Counted from the first letter of the stretch, positions 17,761 to 26,557 are shown. The stretch: 64,000 nucleotides of DNA from SLST01 sp964458555 (GCA_964458555.1 CAYWJH010000001.1:62001-126000); one strand, 5' to 3'. Numbers and translations are program-made. The notes: generated by a model from the sequence alone, not told the origin.

Positions 17761-18252
17761 TCAAGCCTTTCGGGGCGGAAGGATCACGGTTCGAAGCGCG
17801 AACGAGGTCGACGCGTCGACGTCGGCAGCCGCATCAACGTCCGCCTCCACGACCGCGAGCGCGCCGGTCGCGAGCCGCGTCGGGCTCCCGGCGACGAAGG
17901 ACACGAACTCGCTCAGCGCGGGATTGTGACCGACGATCATGACGCGCGTTGCGCTGCCGGCGTAAACTGGAAGGAGGGTGGCGATCTGAGAACCGTCGGC
18001 GTCGTAGAGCTCGGGAAGGTAGAATCGCTCGGGGTGTGCGGGAAACGCCTGAGCCCCGAGGTCGGCCGTCTGCCGCGCCCGCACCGCGTCCGAGCAGAGG
18101 ACGAGCTCGGGCACGATATTGCGCTCGACGAGCAGGCGTCCGACCTCCCGGGCGTCGCCCTCGCCGACCGGCAGCAGCCGCCGCTCGTGATCGGCTTGCC
18201 TTCCGCCGGAGGGCTCGGTCTTCGCGTGTCGCCAGACGAGTAGCTCAACCAT
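17761..18252 (-). CDS. sixA: SixA-like phosphohistidine phosphatase
   Basis: 163 residues of the histidine phosphatase superfamily: the RHAK motif near the N-terminus supplies the phospho-accepting histidine, and the second histidine is in VGHNP. Short length and the RHAKTEP start match SixA rather than phosphoglycerate mutase. The C-terminal tail is Ala/Asp-rich (EADVDAAADVDAST), an expansion not needed for catalysis. The start overlaps the end of the upstream quinone-reductase gene by 8 bases. Confidence 0.85.
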   Translation of the reverse strand: MVELLVWRHAKTEPSGGRQADHERRLLPVGEGDAREVGRLLVERNIVPELVLCSDAVRARQTADLGAQAFPAHPERFYLPELYDADGSQIATLLPVYAGSATRVMIVGHNPALSEFVSFVAGSPTRLATGALAVVEADVDAAADVDASTSFALRTVILPPRKA

Positions 18253-18826
18253 CGGCAGAAACCTCCTTTGCCCACTCGCGCGCCTCGGCGAGCCAGCGGC
18301 GGCGCTGTCGGTGGCCGCTGTTCCTCAGGTCGGCGAGTACCGTGTAGCGCGCGAGCTCCATGCCCGAGTAGTCTGCCACGTCGAGCCAGAAACCCTCAAT
18401 CGGCTCGGGAGGCCGATCGGTCTCGCGGTCGGTCGTGACGAAGATGCCCAGGCGCGTGTCCGTCAGCAGCGGGACGTGGCGTTTCTCTTCGAATTCCTCG
18501 CCCTGCCAGTCGTACGCGATTCCCGGGCGTAGGACGCGTTCGAGCCAGCCCTTCAGGAGCGCCGGGGGTGCGCTCCACCAGTCGGGGTGTACGACGGCGA
18601 GCACGTCGGTCCGTACGATCTCATCGGTGTAGCGCTGGATCTGCTCGTCGAGGCTGTACCGCCGGGCGATTTCCGCGCCGGTGAGCACCGGATCGGGCGC
18701 CTCGGCGTAGAGGTCGTGGGACGACGCATCGGCCCCGGTTTCGCGGAACCCGTCGACGAGCGCCTGAGCGATCGCGTGACAGTAGCTTCGTTCGAACGGA
18801 TGGCAGAGGATGATCGTGATGCGCAT
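18245..18826 (-). CDS. NAD(P)H-quinone reductase-like flavoprotein (KefF/MdaB type)
   Basis: 193 residues, flavodoxin-like fold. The start ITIILCHPFERSYCHAIAQAL, the segment HPDWWSAPPALLKGWLERVLRPGIAYDW and the length fit the NQO1/KefF/YwrO family, which reduces quinones by two electrons with FMN or FAD. No KefC potassium channel is adjacent, so a general quinone or oxidative-stress role is more likely. A TATACT box (18838-18843, minus strand) lies 11 nt upstream. First gene of a two-gene operon with sixA, divergent from the Suf operon. Confidence 0.88.
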   Translation of the reverse strand: MRITIILCHPFERSYCHAIAQALVDGFRETGADASSHDLYAEAPDPVLTGAEIARRYSLDEQIQRYTDEIVRTDVLAVVHPDWWSAPPALLKGWLERVLRPGIAYDWQGEEFEEKRHVPLLTDTRLGIFVTTDRETDRPPEPIEGFWLDVADYSGMELARYTVLADLRNSGHRQRRRWLAEAREWAKEVSADG

Positions 18827-18914
18827 TACCCTTGTTAGTATACGGCCGGAGAGTGGTCACGAGGGACAGATTTGCGTAGTTTTCGACATATACGAGCGGC
18901 TTGCAATGTACCAC

Positions 18915-18943
18915 TTGACGACCGGCTTGTACCTTAGTAGAAT
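18915..18943 (+). promoter_or_regulatory. Sigma-70 promoter of the Suf operon
   Basis: TTGACG (18915-18920), a 17-nt spacer, and TAGAAT (18938-18943). CCTTA (18932-18936) and TAAGG (18946-18950) flank the -10 as a weak inverted repeat, and TGTACC occurs twice (18907-18912, 18929-18934). The start of transcription is expected near 18950, about 14 nt before ATG 18964. Confidence 0.8.
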
Positions 18944-18963
18944 GGTAAGGAATAGAGGGAGCT

Positions 18964-19266
18964 ATGGCAACAAAAGGCGAAGTGCTGGACGCGCTGGCGC
19001 GCGTAATCGACCCGGAGATCGGCCTGAACATCGTGGACGTGGGTCTCGTCTATCGCGTCGAGGTTGCGGAAGACCACGTCGACGTGGATTTCACGCTCAC
19101 CGCGCCGGGGTGTCCGCTCGCGGACACGATCGTGAACGACATGAAGACCGAAATCACGCAGGCGACGGGGATCGACGACGTTCGCACGAACCTCGTCTGG
19201 AACCCGCCGTGGAGCCTGGACTTCATGAGCGAGGAGGCCCGGCTCCAACTGGGGTATCCCATCTGA
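18964..19266 (+). CDS. DUF59/MIP18-type Fe-S assembly factor (SufT-like)
   Basis: 100 residues. Typical signatures: DALARVIDPEIGLNIVDVGLVY near the N-terminus and LTAPGCPLADTI with the conserved cysteine. Members help iron-sulfur cluster maturation or carrier function. It opens the Suf operon, 37 bases before sufC, with GAGGGAG ahead of the ATG. Relatives are usually at the end of suf operons (SufT), so the leading position is a variation. Confidence 0.9.
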   Translation: MATKGEVLDALARVIDPEIGLNIVDVGLVYRVEVAEDHVDVDFTLTAPGCPLADTIVNDMKTEITQATGIDDVRTNLVWNPPWSLDFMSEEARLQLGYPI

Positions 19267-19303
19267 AACCCGAGCACAGACCGAGCACGAGCGAGGAGAC
19301 GAG

Positions 19304-20077
19304 ATGAAGATAGAAATCCGAGACCTGCGAGCGAGTATCGAGGACAAGCCGATTCTCAACGGTATCGACCTGACGATGCAGAGCGGCGAGGTGCACGCGC
19401 TCATGGGACCGAACGGGTCGGGCAAGAGCACGCTGAGCAACGTCATCATGGGTCACCCGTCCTACGAGGTGACCGGTGGCGAGGTCCTCGTGGACGGCGA
19501 TAACATCCTCGAGATGGACATCGACGTGCGGGCGCGTCTTGGGCTCTTCATGGCCTTCCAGTACCCCGTGGAGATTTCCGGCGTGACCGTCGGCCGCTTC
19601 CTCAAGCGCGCCGCGGAGATCCGCTTCGAGGGCCAGGATACGAAGGCGAAGAGCTTCATCAAGGAGCTCCGGGCGAACATGGACTATCTCGAGATGGACC
19701 AGCAGTTCATCAACCGCTACCTCAACGAGGGCTTTTCCGGGGGTGAGAAGAAGCGGATGGAGATCCTCCAGATGCTCATGCTCAAGCCCACGTTCGCCGT
19801 CATGGACGAGACGGATTCGGGGCTCGATATCGACGCGCTGAAGATCGTCGCGAAGGGTGTGAATCACCTGCGTGGCGGCGATTTCGGAGCGCTCATCATC
19901 ACGCACTACCAGCGCATTCTCCAGCACGTGAAGCCGGACGTTGTACACATTATGTACAAGGGCAGGGTCGTGACCTCCGGAGGCGAGGATCTCGCGCACA
20001 CGCTGGAGGCGGAAGGCTATGATTGGGTCCGGCAGAAGTACGGATCACCCGACGACATGCTCGAGGAGGCGACATGA
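19304..20077 (+). CDS. sufC: SufC, Fe-S cluster assembly ATPase
   Basis: 257 residues. ABC-type ATPase of the SufBCD scaffold in the cytosol. Walker A GPNGSGKST (about 37-45), the SufC-type signature FSGGEKKRMEILQM, Walker B FAVMDETDSGLDID and switch histidine in IITHY are all present. GAGGAG precedes ATG 19304. It overlaps sufB by 4 bases (ATGA), which supports a coupled SufBC unit. Confidence 0.98.
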   Translation: MKIEIRDLRASIEDKPILNGIDLTMQSGEVHALMGPNGSGKSTLSNVIMGHPSYEVTGGEVLVDGDNILEMDIDVRARLGLFMAFQYPVEISGVTVGRFLKRAAEIRFEGQDTKAKSFIKELRANMDYLEMDQQFINRYLNEGFSGGEKKRMEILQMLMLKPTFAVMDETDSGLDIDALKIVAKGVNHLRGGDFGALIITHYQRILQHVKPDVVHIMYKGRVVTSGGEDLAHTLEAEGYDWVRQKYGSPDDMLEEAT

Positions 20078-21489
20078 GTTCTCAGGCACAAGAGACGAAC
20101 CAGAACGTCGAGCTCGGTGACTACCAGTTCGGCTTTGCATACCCGGACGAGAGCGTTTTCAAGACCGCGAAGGGCATCAGCCCTGAGGTCGTGAACGCGA
20201 TCAGCGATCACAAGGGCGAACCCGACTGGATGCGGCAGTTCCGCCTCCGAAGCCTCGAGGAGTTCCAGAAGAAGAGCATGCCCAACTGGGGTGCTGATCT
20301 CAGCGACCTCCGGTTCGAGGACATGGTGTACTACTCGACGTCGAGCGAGGCGACGTACAAGAGCTGGGAAGACGTCCCGGAGTCGATCAAGGAAACCTAC
20401 GAGCGGATCGGCATCCCGGAGGCCGAGCGGAAGTTCCTCGCCGGAGTGGGCGCGCAGTACGATTCGGAGGTCGTCTACCACAATCTGCAGCAGCAGCTTG
20501 CGGACAAGGGCGTCATCTTCACCGACCCCGAGACCGCGGTCACCGAGCACCCGGAGATCGTGAAGAAGTACTTTGGTACGATCATCCCGTATTCGGACAA
20601 TAAGTTTGCGGCGCTGAACTCGGCGTTCTGGTCGGGCGGGAGCTTCGTCTACGTTCCGCCCGGCGTGGAGGTGGACATTCCGCTCCAGGCGTACTTCCGG
20701 ATCAACAGCGAGAACTTCGGCCAGTTCGAGCGGACGCTCATCATCGCGGACGAGGGTAGCTTCGTTCACTACATAGAAGGGTGTACGGCGCCCATCTATA
20801 CGACCGACAGCCTTCACAGCGCGGTCGTGGAGATCATCGCTCTGCCCGGCTCCCGCGTGCGCTACACGACGATCCAGAACTGGTCGAGCGACGTCTACAA
20901 CCTCGTCACCAAGCGCGCGGTCGCCCACGAGCGGGCCACCGTCGAGTGGGTCGACGGGAACATAGGCAGCAAGCGCACCATGAAGTACCCGGCGGTCTGG
21001 CTCATGGGCGAGGGCGCGCACGGCGAAGTGCTCTCCATCGCCTTCGCGGGCAAGGGCCAGGAGCAGGACACCGGCGGCAAGATGGTCCACGCCGCGCCGA
21101 ACACCAGCTCGGTCATCACGTCGAAGAGCATCAGCAAGGACGGCGGCACCGCGAGCTACCGCGGACAGGTCAAGGTCGATCCGGGTTTGCACAACGTTCG
21201 CAGCCACGTCGTCTGCGACGCGCTGATCCTCGATCCGGACTCGACGAGCAACACGTACCCGTACATGGACATAAACTCGGAGGACGTGAGCATCGAGCAC
21301 GAGGCGCGCGTCAGCCGGATCAGCGAGGAGCAGCTGTTCTATCTCATGTCGCGTGGTCTCAGCGAAGAGGAAGCGTCGATGATGATCGTCAACGGCTTCC
21401 TCGACCCGCTCGTGAAGCAGCTGCCCATGGAGTACGCCGTAGAGCTCAATCGGCTCATCGAGCTCGAGATGGAAGGATCGGTCGGCTGA
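20074..21489 (+). CDS. sufB: SufB, Fe-S cluster scaffold protein
   Basis: 471 residues. Forms the beta-helical core of the SufBC2D scaffold on which clusters are built. Recognised by VYVPPGVEVDIPLQAYFRIN, FVHYIEGCTAP, the YTTIQNWS segment, EWVDGNIGSKRTMKYP and HNVRSHVVCDAL, which carries the functional cysteine region. Length is normal. Start at ATG 20074 overlaps the sufC stop. Confidence 0.98.
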   Translation: MSSQAQETNQNVELGDYQFGFAYPDESVFKTAKGISPEVVNAISDHKGEPDWMRQFRLRSLEEFQKKSMPNWGADLSDLRFEDMVYYSTSSEATYKSWEDVPESIKETYERIGIPEAERKFLAGVGAQYDSEVVYHNLQQQLADKGVIFTDPETAVTEHPEIVKKYFGTIIPYSDNKFAALNSAFWSGGSFVYVPPGVEVDIPLQAYFRINSENFGQFERTLIIADEGSFVHYIEGCTAPIYTTDSLHSAVVEIIALPGSRVRYTTIQNWSSDVYNLVTKRAVAHERATVEWVDGNIGSKRTMKYPAVWLMGEGAHGEVLSIAFAGKGQEQDTGGKMVHAAPNTSSVITSKSISKDGGTASYRGQVKVDPGLHNVRSHVVCDALILDPDSTSNTYPYMDINSEDVSIEHEARVSRISEEQLFYLMSRGLSEEEASMMIVNGFLDPLVKQLPMEYAVELNRLIELEMEGSVG

Positions 21490-21505
21490 CGTCGACGGCA
21501 AAGCG

Positions 21506-22831
21506 ATGAACGAGACCGAAACACGAACCTTTACAGCAACCGACGACCTGGACGCGTTTCAGTCCGGGCTCGCCGGACCAGATTGGCTTCGCTCGCTGCG
21601 TGCAGCCGCCGCCGCCCGGTTCGCCGAAGCCGAGTGGCCGAAGACGAGCGAGGAGGAGTGGCGGCGGACCAACCTGAGCCCTCTCGAGTTCGACGCGTAC
21701 GAGGCGCGTCCGGTGGTCACCGCGACCGCGGCGGCCTCCGCAGCCCAGTCGTCGGCCGCCGGCCTGGACCGGGACGACCGAGCGGGGGTCATCGCCTATC
21801 GCGACGAGCTGCTCGAGACCGTGGCGGTCGACCCGGCGCTTGCCGACCGTGGGGTCCTCTTCGGCGACCTGTGCGCGCTCGCCGGCGACGAGCGCGTCGC
21901 AGGTGTGGTGCGCGCAACGCTCGAGCGGACGCTCGAGGAGGCCGACAACCGGGTGATCGCGTGGCACCTCGCGCTGCTGCAGAGCGCGGTCGTGCTCTAC
22001 GTTCCGGCGAACGTCGCCGTCGAAAAGCCGTTCGAGATCGACCTCCGCTTCTCCGGCGACGAGGTCGTCGCCGCGCCGCACCTCGTCGCGATCCTCGAGC
22101 GCGGCGCCGAGGCGTCGATCGTACGGCGGCTCGGCGGTGAGGAGGAGGGCGAGGTGCTCCTCGTAGACGCGAACGAGTTCGTCGTGCACGAGGGGGCGCG
22201 CCTGAGGTACGTCAACCTCCAGCGGATGAACGAGGAGTCGGTCTACTTCGGCAACGACCGCGGCAACGTCGCGCGCGACGCGCAGGTACACCGTACGGAG
22301 GCGGCGCTCGGATCGGACTTCGTGAAGAGCCGCTACGTCTCCGAGCTCACCGGCGCCGGTGCCGACGCGGTGCTCAACGGTATCTACTTCGCGACCGACG
22401 AGCAGCACATGGATCTGCGTACGGTGCAGCGGCATCGGGCGCCGCACACGACGAGCCGCGCCTTCTACCGGGGCGCGGTCCGCGACGAGAGCCACGCGAT
22501 CTACCAGGGTCTCATCCAGGTGGACCACGAAGCGACCGGTACCGACGCGTACCTGACGAACAAGAACCTCATCCTCGGCGAAGGGGCGCGCGCAGACTCG
22601 ATCCCGTCGTTGAACATCGCCACCGACGACGTGCGCTGCAGCCACGGATCGACGACCGGACGGCTCGACGCCGACCAGCTCTTCTATCTGCGCACTCGCG
22701 GCTTCAACGAGGTCGAGGCGAAGCGGTTCCTCGTCGAGGGCTACTTCGAGGACCTCATCGCGCAGACACCGGCGACGCTCCAGGACGAGCTGCGCGAGCT
22801 GATCATGGCGAGAATAGGTGGCGACGAGTAG
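21506..22831 (+). CDS. sufD: SufD, Fe-S cluster scaffold partner
   Basis: 441 residues. Paralogue of SufB; the C-terminal half carries the family pattern (YRGAVRDESHAIYQGLIQVD, ATDDVRCSHGST, FYLRTRGFNEVEAKRFLVEGYFED), including the conserved histidine in CSHG. The N-terminal part (PDWL-type start GPDWLRSLRAAA, PKTSEEEWRRTNL) is also typical. The stop overlaps the GTG of the Rieske gene by one base. Confidence 0.96.
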   Translation: MNETETRTFTATDDLDAFQSGLAGPDWLRSLRAAAAARFAEAEWPKTSEEEWRRTNLSPLEFDAYEARPVVTATAAASAAQSSAAGLDRDDRAGVIAYRDELLETVAVDPALADRGVLFGDLCALAGDERVAGVVRATLERTLEEADNRVIAWHLALLQSAVVLYVPANVAVEKPFEIDLRFSGDEVVAAPHLVAILERGAEASIVRRLGGEEEGEVLLVDANEFVVHEGARLRYVNLQRMNEESVYFGNDRGNVARDAQVHRTEAALGSDFVKSRYVSELTGAGADAVLNGIYFATDEQHMDLRTVQRHRAPHTTSRAFYRGAVRDESHAIYQGLIQVDHEATGTDAYLTNKNLILGEGARADSIPSLNIATDDVRCSHGSTTGRLDADQLFYLRTRGFNEVEAKRFLVEGYFEDLIAQTPATLQDELRELIMARIGGDE

Positions 22832-23139
22832 TGGCGAAGTGGGTCCGGGCCGGTAACATCGAGGATTTCCAGCGAAGCTACCTCTTCAGGTACAAACGCA
22901 AGGAGTACGCCATCTTCAAGCTCGACGACGGCGTATACTGCACCGACAACGTCTGCTCGCACGAGTACTCGCCCCTCGCCGAAGGGATGGTGCTCGACGG
23001 CGACGTCTTCTGCCCCAAGCACGGCTCACGGTTCGACATTCGCACCGGCGCGGTGAAAGACTACCCGGCGACACGGCCGGTGAAGACGTTCGAGGTCGAG
23101 GTCGACGAGGCCGGCGATATCCATATCAGGGTGAAGTAG
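22831..23139 (+). CDS. Rieske-type [2Fe-2S] ferredoxin
   Basis: 102 residues. The two cluster-binding motifs are CSH (about residues 37-39) and CPKHG (about 56-60), spaced as in small Rieske ferredoxins of the bacterial dioxygenase type; no membrane anchor. GTG start overlaps the sufD stop, so it is the last gene of the Suf operon, in the place where sufS or sufU are usually found. It may carry electrons for cluster assembly or be a client. Its 3' end overlaps the convergent methyltransferase by 14 bases. Confidence 0.93.
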   Translation: MAKWVRAGNIEDFQRSYLFRYKRKEYAIFKLDDGVYCTDNVCSHEYSPLAEGMVLDGDVFCPKHGSRFDIRTGAVKDYPATRPVKTFEVEVDEAGDIHIRVK

Positions 23140-24031
23140 CGCGGGCGAACACGCCCATCCACTCGTCGCGCGGCTCGCACGGCTCTCCCCAGAGCGAGCC
23201 GTAGACGTTCTGCACCGCAAACCCCTCCGCGGCGAGCAGCTCGTGAAGCTCCGGCGCGTCGAAATGACGCCACCAGACGTTGAACTGTCGGTAGCCGCCG
23301 TCTTCGGCGACGATCGTGTAACGCGCGACGCTCGCCGACCGTGCGGGATAGTGAAAGTGCTGGATCAGAACGAGGTGAGGCGTCGCCTGCCAGAAGCCGT
23401 CGCGCGTGCTCACGTACCAGTCGTCCGACGATCGGTTGCGCCGAACGTATTCCTCGGTAAAGGCGTCGAAGGCGAGCAGCCCGCCGGGCACGAGCGCCCG
23501 GCGTACCTTGCGCAACAGCTTCCGGCGTTCGGCGTCGGAGAGCGTGCAGAACTCCCCGTAGATGAGCGTCACCACGTCGTAGGGTCCGTCGAACCGTGCC
23601 GACAGGACATCGGCCTCGCGGTAGTCGATCGCGAGGCCCTCCGCCTTCGCTCGCTCGCGCGCGTGGTCGATCGAGACGTGCGAGAAATCGATGCCGGTCA
23701 CCCGGAAGCCGCGCGCGGCGAACTGTTCGGCGTAGAGGCCCGGGCCGCAGGCGAGGTCGAGCAGGCGCGGCGAGGAGGTGCCGAGGTCGACGCCGGCTTC
23801 GCCGATGATCTGCTCGACGGTCGCGGCTATCCGTTCGGGCCGTCGCGTCGCGTCGTCGGTGTGGGGGTCGAGGTGCGCTTCGAGCACGTGATGAGATACG
23901 TAGGGGTCGGTCCAGAAGCTCTTGTCGCGTCCCTCGAACGGGCGCGGCCGGCCGGAGAGGCGCTGCAGCAGGTCGAGCCGCAGTCCCTTTCCCCCGAGGA
24001 GCGAGCCGTCGTAGCGAGCAGAAGTTCCCAT
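23126..24031 (-). CDS. Class I SAM-dependent methyltransferase
   Basis: 301 residues. The SAM-binding motif is LLDLACGPGLYAEQFAARG, followed by GIDFSHVSIDHARERA and ADVLSARFDGPYDVVTLIYGEF and the post-motif PGGLLAFDAF. The C-terminal part is unassigned (small-molecule or protein substrate). Start ATG 24031; a TATACT box (24041-24046, minus strand) lies 9 nt upstream and overlaps the -10 of the divergent gene. Confidence 0.88.
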   Translation of the reverse strand: MGTSARYDGSLLGGKGLRLDLLQRLSGRPRPFEGRDKSFWTDPYVSHHVLEAHLDPHTDDATRRPERIAATVEQIIGEAGVDLGTSSPRLLDLACGPGLYAEQFAARGFRVTGIDFSHVSIDHARERAKAEGLAIDYREADVLSARFDGPYDVVTLIYGEFCTLSDAERRKLLRKVRRALVPGGLLAFDAFTEEYVRRNRSSDDWYVSTRDGFWQATPHLVLIQHFHYPARSASVARYTIVAEDGGYRQFNVWWRHFDAPELHELLAAEGFAVQNVYGSLWGEPCEPRDEWMGVFARATSP

Positions 24032-24040
24032 GGCGGGGGC

Positions 24041-24048
24041 AGTATAGT
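24041..24048. promoter_or_regulatory. Overlapping divergent -10 boxes
   Basis: The 8-bp core holds TATAGT on the plus strand (24043-24048, for the threonylcarbamoyl-AMP synthase) and TATACT on the minus strand (24041-24046, for the methyltransferase). Only one direction can form an open complex at a time. Confidence 0.6.
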
Positions 24049-24064
24049 ACCTTTCGCGGGTACC

Positions 24065-25132
24065 ATGATACCGCAGCGTTCGCGTAGAGAACCGTCACAC
24101 GGCGAGCTCGAGGCAGCGGCCCGCGCGATTCGGACCGGACGGCTCGTCGTCTTTCCGACCGAGACCGTCTACGGACTCGGTGCCGATGCGCTCAACGCGG
24201 CGGCCGTCCGCGGTATCTTCGCGGCGAAGGGCCGGCCCGTCGACAATCCCCTCATCGTCCACCTCGAGTCCGCGTCGCTGCTCGACACCGTAGCCGCCGA
24301 CCCGGCGCGCATCGCGCACGAGCTCCTCGCACGCTTCGCGCCCGGGCCGCTCACGCTCGTCGTACAGGCGAACGACTCGGTGCCGCGCGAGGTCACCGCC
24401 GGGCTCGCGACGGTGGCGGTGCGCGTCCCACGCCATCCTCTCGCCCGCGCGCTGCTCGCCGCGTGCGGCCGGCCGATCGCCGCGCCGAGCGCGAACCGGT
24501 CGGGCGAGCCGAGCCCGACCACGGTGGACATGGCGCGGCGCAGTCTCGGTCGCACGGTCGATGTCTATCTCGACGGCGGGGCCTGCGAGGTGGGGGTGGA
24601 GTCGACGGTTGCCGCGATCGCCGAGGATGCGGTAACCATCCTCAGGCCGGGCGCGGTCACCGCAGAGCAGATCGCCGCCGCGCTTCCGGGGATCGACGTC
24701 GGGTACGCGGATGCGGATGCCGACGTCGCGAGGGGCACGGCTGCGCCGTCGCCGGGGCTCCGTCACCGGCACTATCATCCGCGCGCGACGGTGATCATTT
24801 GCGATCCCGATGAGGCCCGGAGGTGCGCGGTTGCGGTGGCGGACGCGCTGCGCGGGGCCGGCGGTTCGCTCGCGGTAATCGGCCTTGCCGCGGCGGTCGA
24901 CGCCGCGCTCGAGGCAGGCCTGGGAGCGCGCGCGTTCGGCGACGCGCTGGTCCTCCGGGCGAGCGACACCGCGGAGTACGCGCGCAACCTCTACCGCTGG
25001 TTCCACGAGCTCGACGCGGCGGGCGTCACGCGGATCGTGGCGCTTCTGCCCCCCGCGGTCGGTATTGGACGAGCGGTGCGCGATCGGCTCGCCCGCGCGG
25101 GCGAGCGCCCGCGCGGCGATGCCGGCCGCTGA
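24065..25132 (+). CDS. tsaC: L-threonylcarbamoyladenylate synthase, Sua5 type
   Basis: 355 residues. Makes threonylcarbamoyl-AMP from threonine, bicarbonate and ATP, the first step of t6A in tRNA. The YrdC domain (about 12-205) has VVFPTETVYGLGADA, KGRPVDNPLIVH, the PSANRSGEPSPT segment and GVESTV; the C-terminal Sua5 domain (about 235-350) contains SPGLRHRHYHP and makes this the long form. The downstream user of t6A, mtaB, lies 2.2 kb further on. Start ATG 24065; -10 at 24043-24048. Confidence 0.95.
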   Translation: MIPQRSRREPSHGELEAAARAIRTGRLVVFPTETVYGLGADALNAAAVRGIFAAKGRPVDNPLIVHLESASLLDTVAADPARIAHELLARFAPGPLTLVVQANDSVPREVTAGLATVAVRVPRHPLARALLAACGRPIAAPSANRSGEPSPTTVDMARRSLGRTVDVYLDGGACEVGVESTVAAIAEDAVTILRPGAVTAEQIAAALPGIDVGYADADADVARGTAAPSPGLRHRHYHPRATVIICDPDEARRCAVAVADALRGAGGSLAVIGLAAAVDAALEAGLGARAFGDALVLRASDTAEYARNLYRWFHELDAAGVTRIVALLPPAVGIGRAVRDRLARAGERPRGDAGR

Positions 25133-25144
25133 GGCGGGGCGGTG

Positions 25145-25513
25145 TCAGTTCAGGTGCGCCTGCCGGGCCGACCGCTGGTGTTTGCGCGCGCAGTCGTAGC
25201 AGAAGACCGTGTCGGGTTGCGCGTCGAGCCGCCCCTCGCCGATCTGCTCACCGCAGACCGCGCAGACGCCGAAGTGCCCTTCCTCGAGACGCGCGAGCGC
25301 CGACTGGACGCGGACGAGCCGGTGGCGATCGTGACGCAGCAGCGCGGACATCGTTCGCTCGTCGTTACGGATCGCCGCCTCGTCGGTGTCTTCGGTCCGG
25401 GCGCCGAGCGTGAGCTCCTCGTATTCGCGGCGTTGGTCGTCGATCGACGCGAGGATCTCCTCCTCGAGATCGCCGAGACGGCTGCGCATGTTCTTCTTGA
25501 AACTCGCTGTCAT
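25145..25513 (-). CDS. DksA/TraR-family zinc-finger protein
   Basis: 122 residues. A helical N-terminal coiled-coil region and a C-terminal C4 zinc finger, CAVC...CYDC with 17 residues between the pairs. The family binds the RNA polymerase secondary channel and modulates initiation, often with ppGpp. The coiled-coil tip lacks a clear DxxDxA motif (there is TEDTDEAA), so functional equivalence with E. coli DksA is uncertain. Start ATG 25513 with GGAG 7 nt upstream. Confidence 0.88.
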   Translation of the reverse strand: MTASFKKNMRSRLGDLEEEILASIDDQRREYEELTLGARTEDTDEAAIRNDERTMSALLRHDRHRLVRVQSALARLEEGHFGVCAVCGEQIGEGRLDAQPDTVFCYDCARKHQRSARQAHLN

Positions 25514-25582
25514 GGTCAACTCCGCGAGCAATCTACACCGACGGAGCGAGGCGACCTATAGCCCGGTCAGGTTATTATTCCT

Positions 25583-26557
25583 CTACGCGTGGACGAAGCC
25601 CACTCGATTTGCGCCCAGCCACGCGCGAAGGCGGTCGCCGACCACGCCGTGTACCGCCTCGATTTCGCGCTGCGAGTAGGTGACGAGACCGCCCGTACGC
25701 TCGAACGGGTGGTGCAGGATCGCCGAGTCGGCCCTCGCGGAAGCGATTCTGCGCATATAGTCGGCGCCCATGCGGAAGACTCCGTAGGATACGGCCTCGA
25801 CCGCCTCGTCCGGAAGGCGTCGGGCGACGTCGTCGAGCATGTCGCCGTACGCGCGTACCCAGCCCGGCACGATCAGCACAGGGTCCACGGCGAGCCGTAC
25901 GCGCCAGCCTCGTTCGACCGCGGCGGTGACGGCCCGCACCCGGTGCTCGAAGCTCGCGGTGCCGTGCTCGAAGCGCCTCGCTATCCCGCGCGGCGAGAGC
26001 GTCCATACGAGTACGACGTTCGGCGCCGGATCGATCCGCGGCAGCAGGTGGCCGTCGCCCTTGGTCCTGATCTCCACGGTGATCTCCGGGGTGCGACGCG
26101 CGACCTCCACCCACTCGCTCGCGAGCGGGAGGACGCGCTCGAAGCCGAGAACATCCGAGAGATAGGAGACGCTCAACCAGTACGCGCCCGCGCGCGCACG
26201 CTCGGCCGCCGAGCGGTGAAAGTCGTCGCTATTCACGAACACGAGCGTGTGGCCGCTGGAGTGCATTCCCTGCAGAAAGCAGTAGTCGCAGTCGTAGACG
26301 CAGTTGCGCAGCTGCGCGTTGTAGAGGACCGGCAGATCGTCGGTGCCGCGGACGTGCGCCGGGACATCGTAGATGAACGGAGGGGAGCCGACGGCGGCGA
26401 TCAACGCCGGGCGATCCTTCTGACCGCGGACGTTCTGGCCGGTGCGCGCGAAGACCTCGGCGTACGAGTCGATCTCTACGCGAGGACGGTCGGCGAAACG
26501 CTCGAAAAGCGCCGCGCCGTGCGGGTAGTCGAGCGCGGCCCGCTCGATGTACAGCAC
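25583..26557 (-). CDS. Spore photoproduct lyase-like radical SAM protein lacking the catalytic Cys
   Basis: 324 residues. VLYIERAALDYPHG and CVYDCDYCFLQGMHS (C86, C90, C93, a CX3CX2C cluster) identify the SplB family. In true lyases the segment after the cluster reads S-C-T-S-D, with the cysteine donating hydrogen; here the matching segment is S-Y-L-S-D (Y132). The enzyme therefore probably does not repair spore photoproduct by the known route and may have another radical substrate. GTG 26557 directly follows the stop of the upstream gene; GTG 26572 is an alternative start. Last gene of the FNR-miaB-mtaB operon. Confidence 0.85.
   Translation of the reverse strand: MLYIERAALDYPHGAALFERFADRPRVEIDSYAEVFARTGQNVRGQKDRPALIAAVGSPPFIYDVPAHVRGTDDLPVLYNAQLRNCVYDCDYCFLQGMHSSGHTLVFVNSDDFHRSAAERARAGAYWLSVSYLSDVLGFERVLPLASEWVEVARRTPEITVEIRTKGDGHLLPRIDPAPNVVLVWTLSPRGIARRFEHGTASFEHRVRAVTAAVERGWRVRLAVDPVLIVPGWVRAYGDMLDDVARRLPDEAVEAVSYGVFRMGADYMRRIASARADSAILHHPFERTGGLVTYSQREIEAVHGVVGDRLRAWLGANRVGFVHA

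Noticed and set aside
18907..18950. IscR- or Rrf2-type operator at the Suf promoter
   Set aside because: Only 5-bp arms (CCTTA/TAAGG) and short direct repeats; too weak to call, and the Rrf2 protein of the window is unlinked and has no cysteines.
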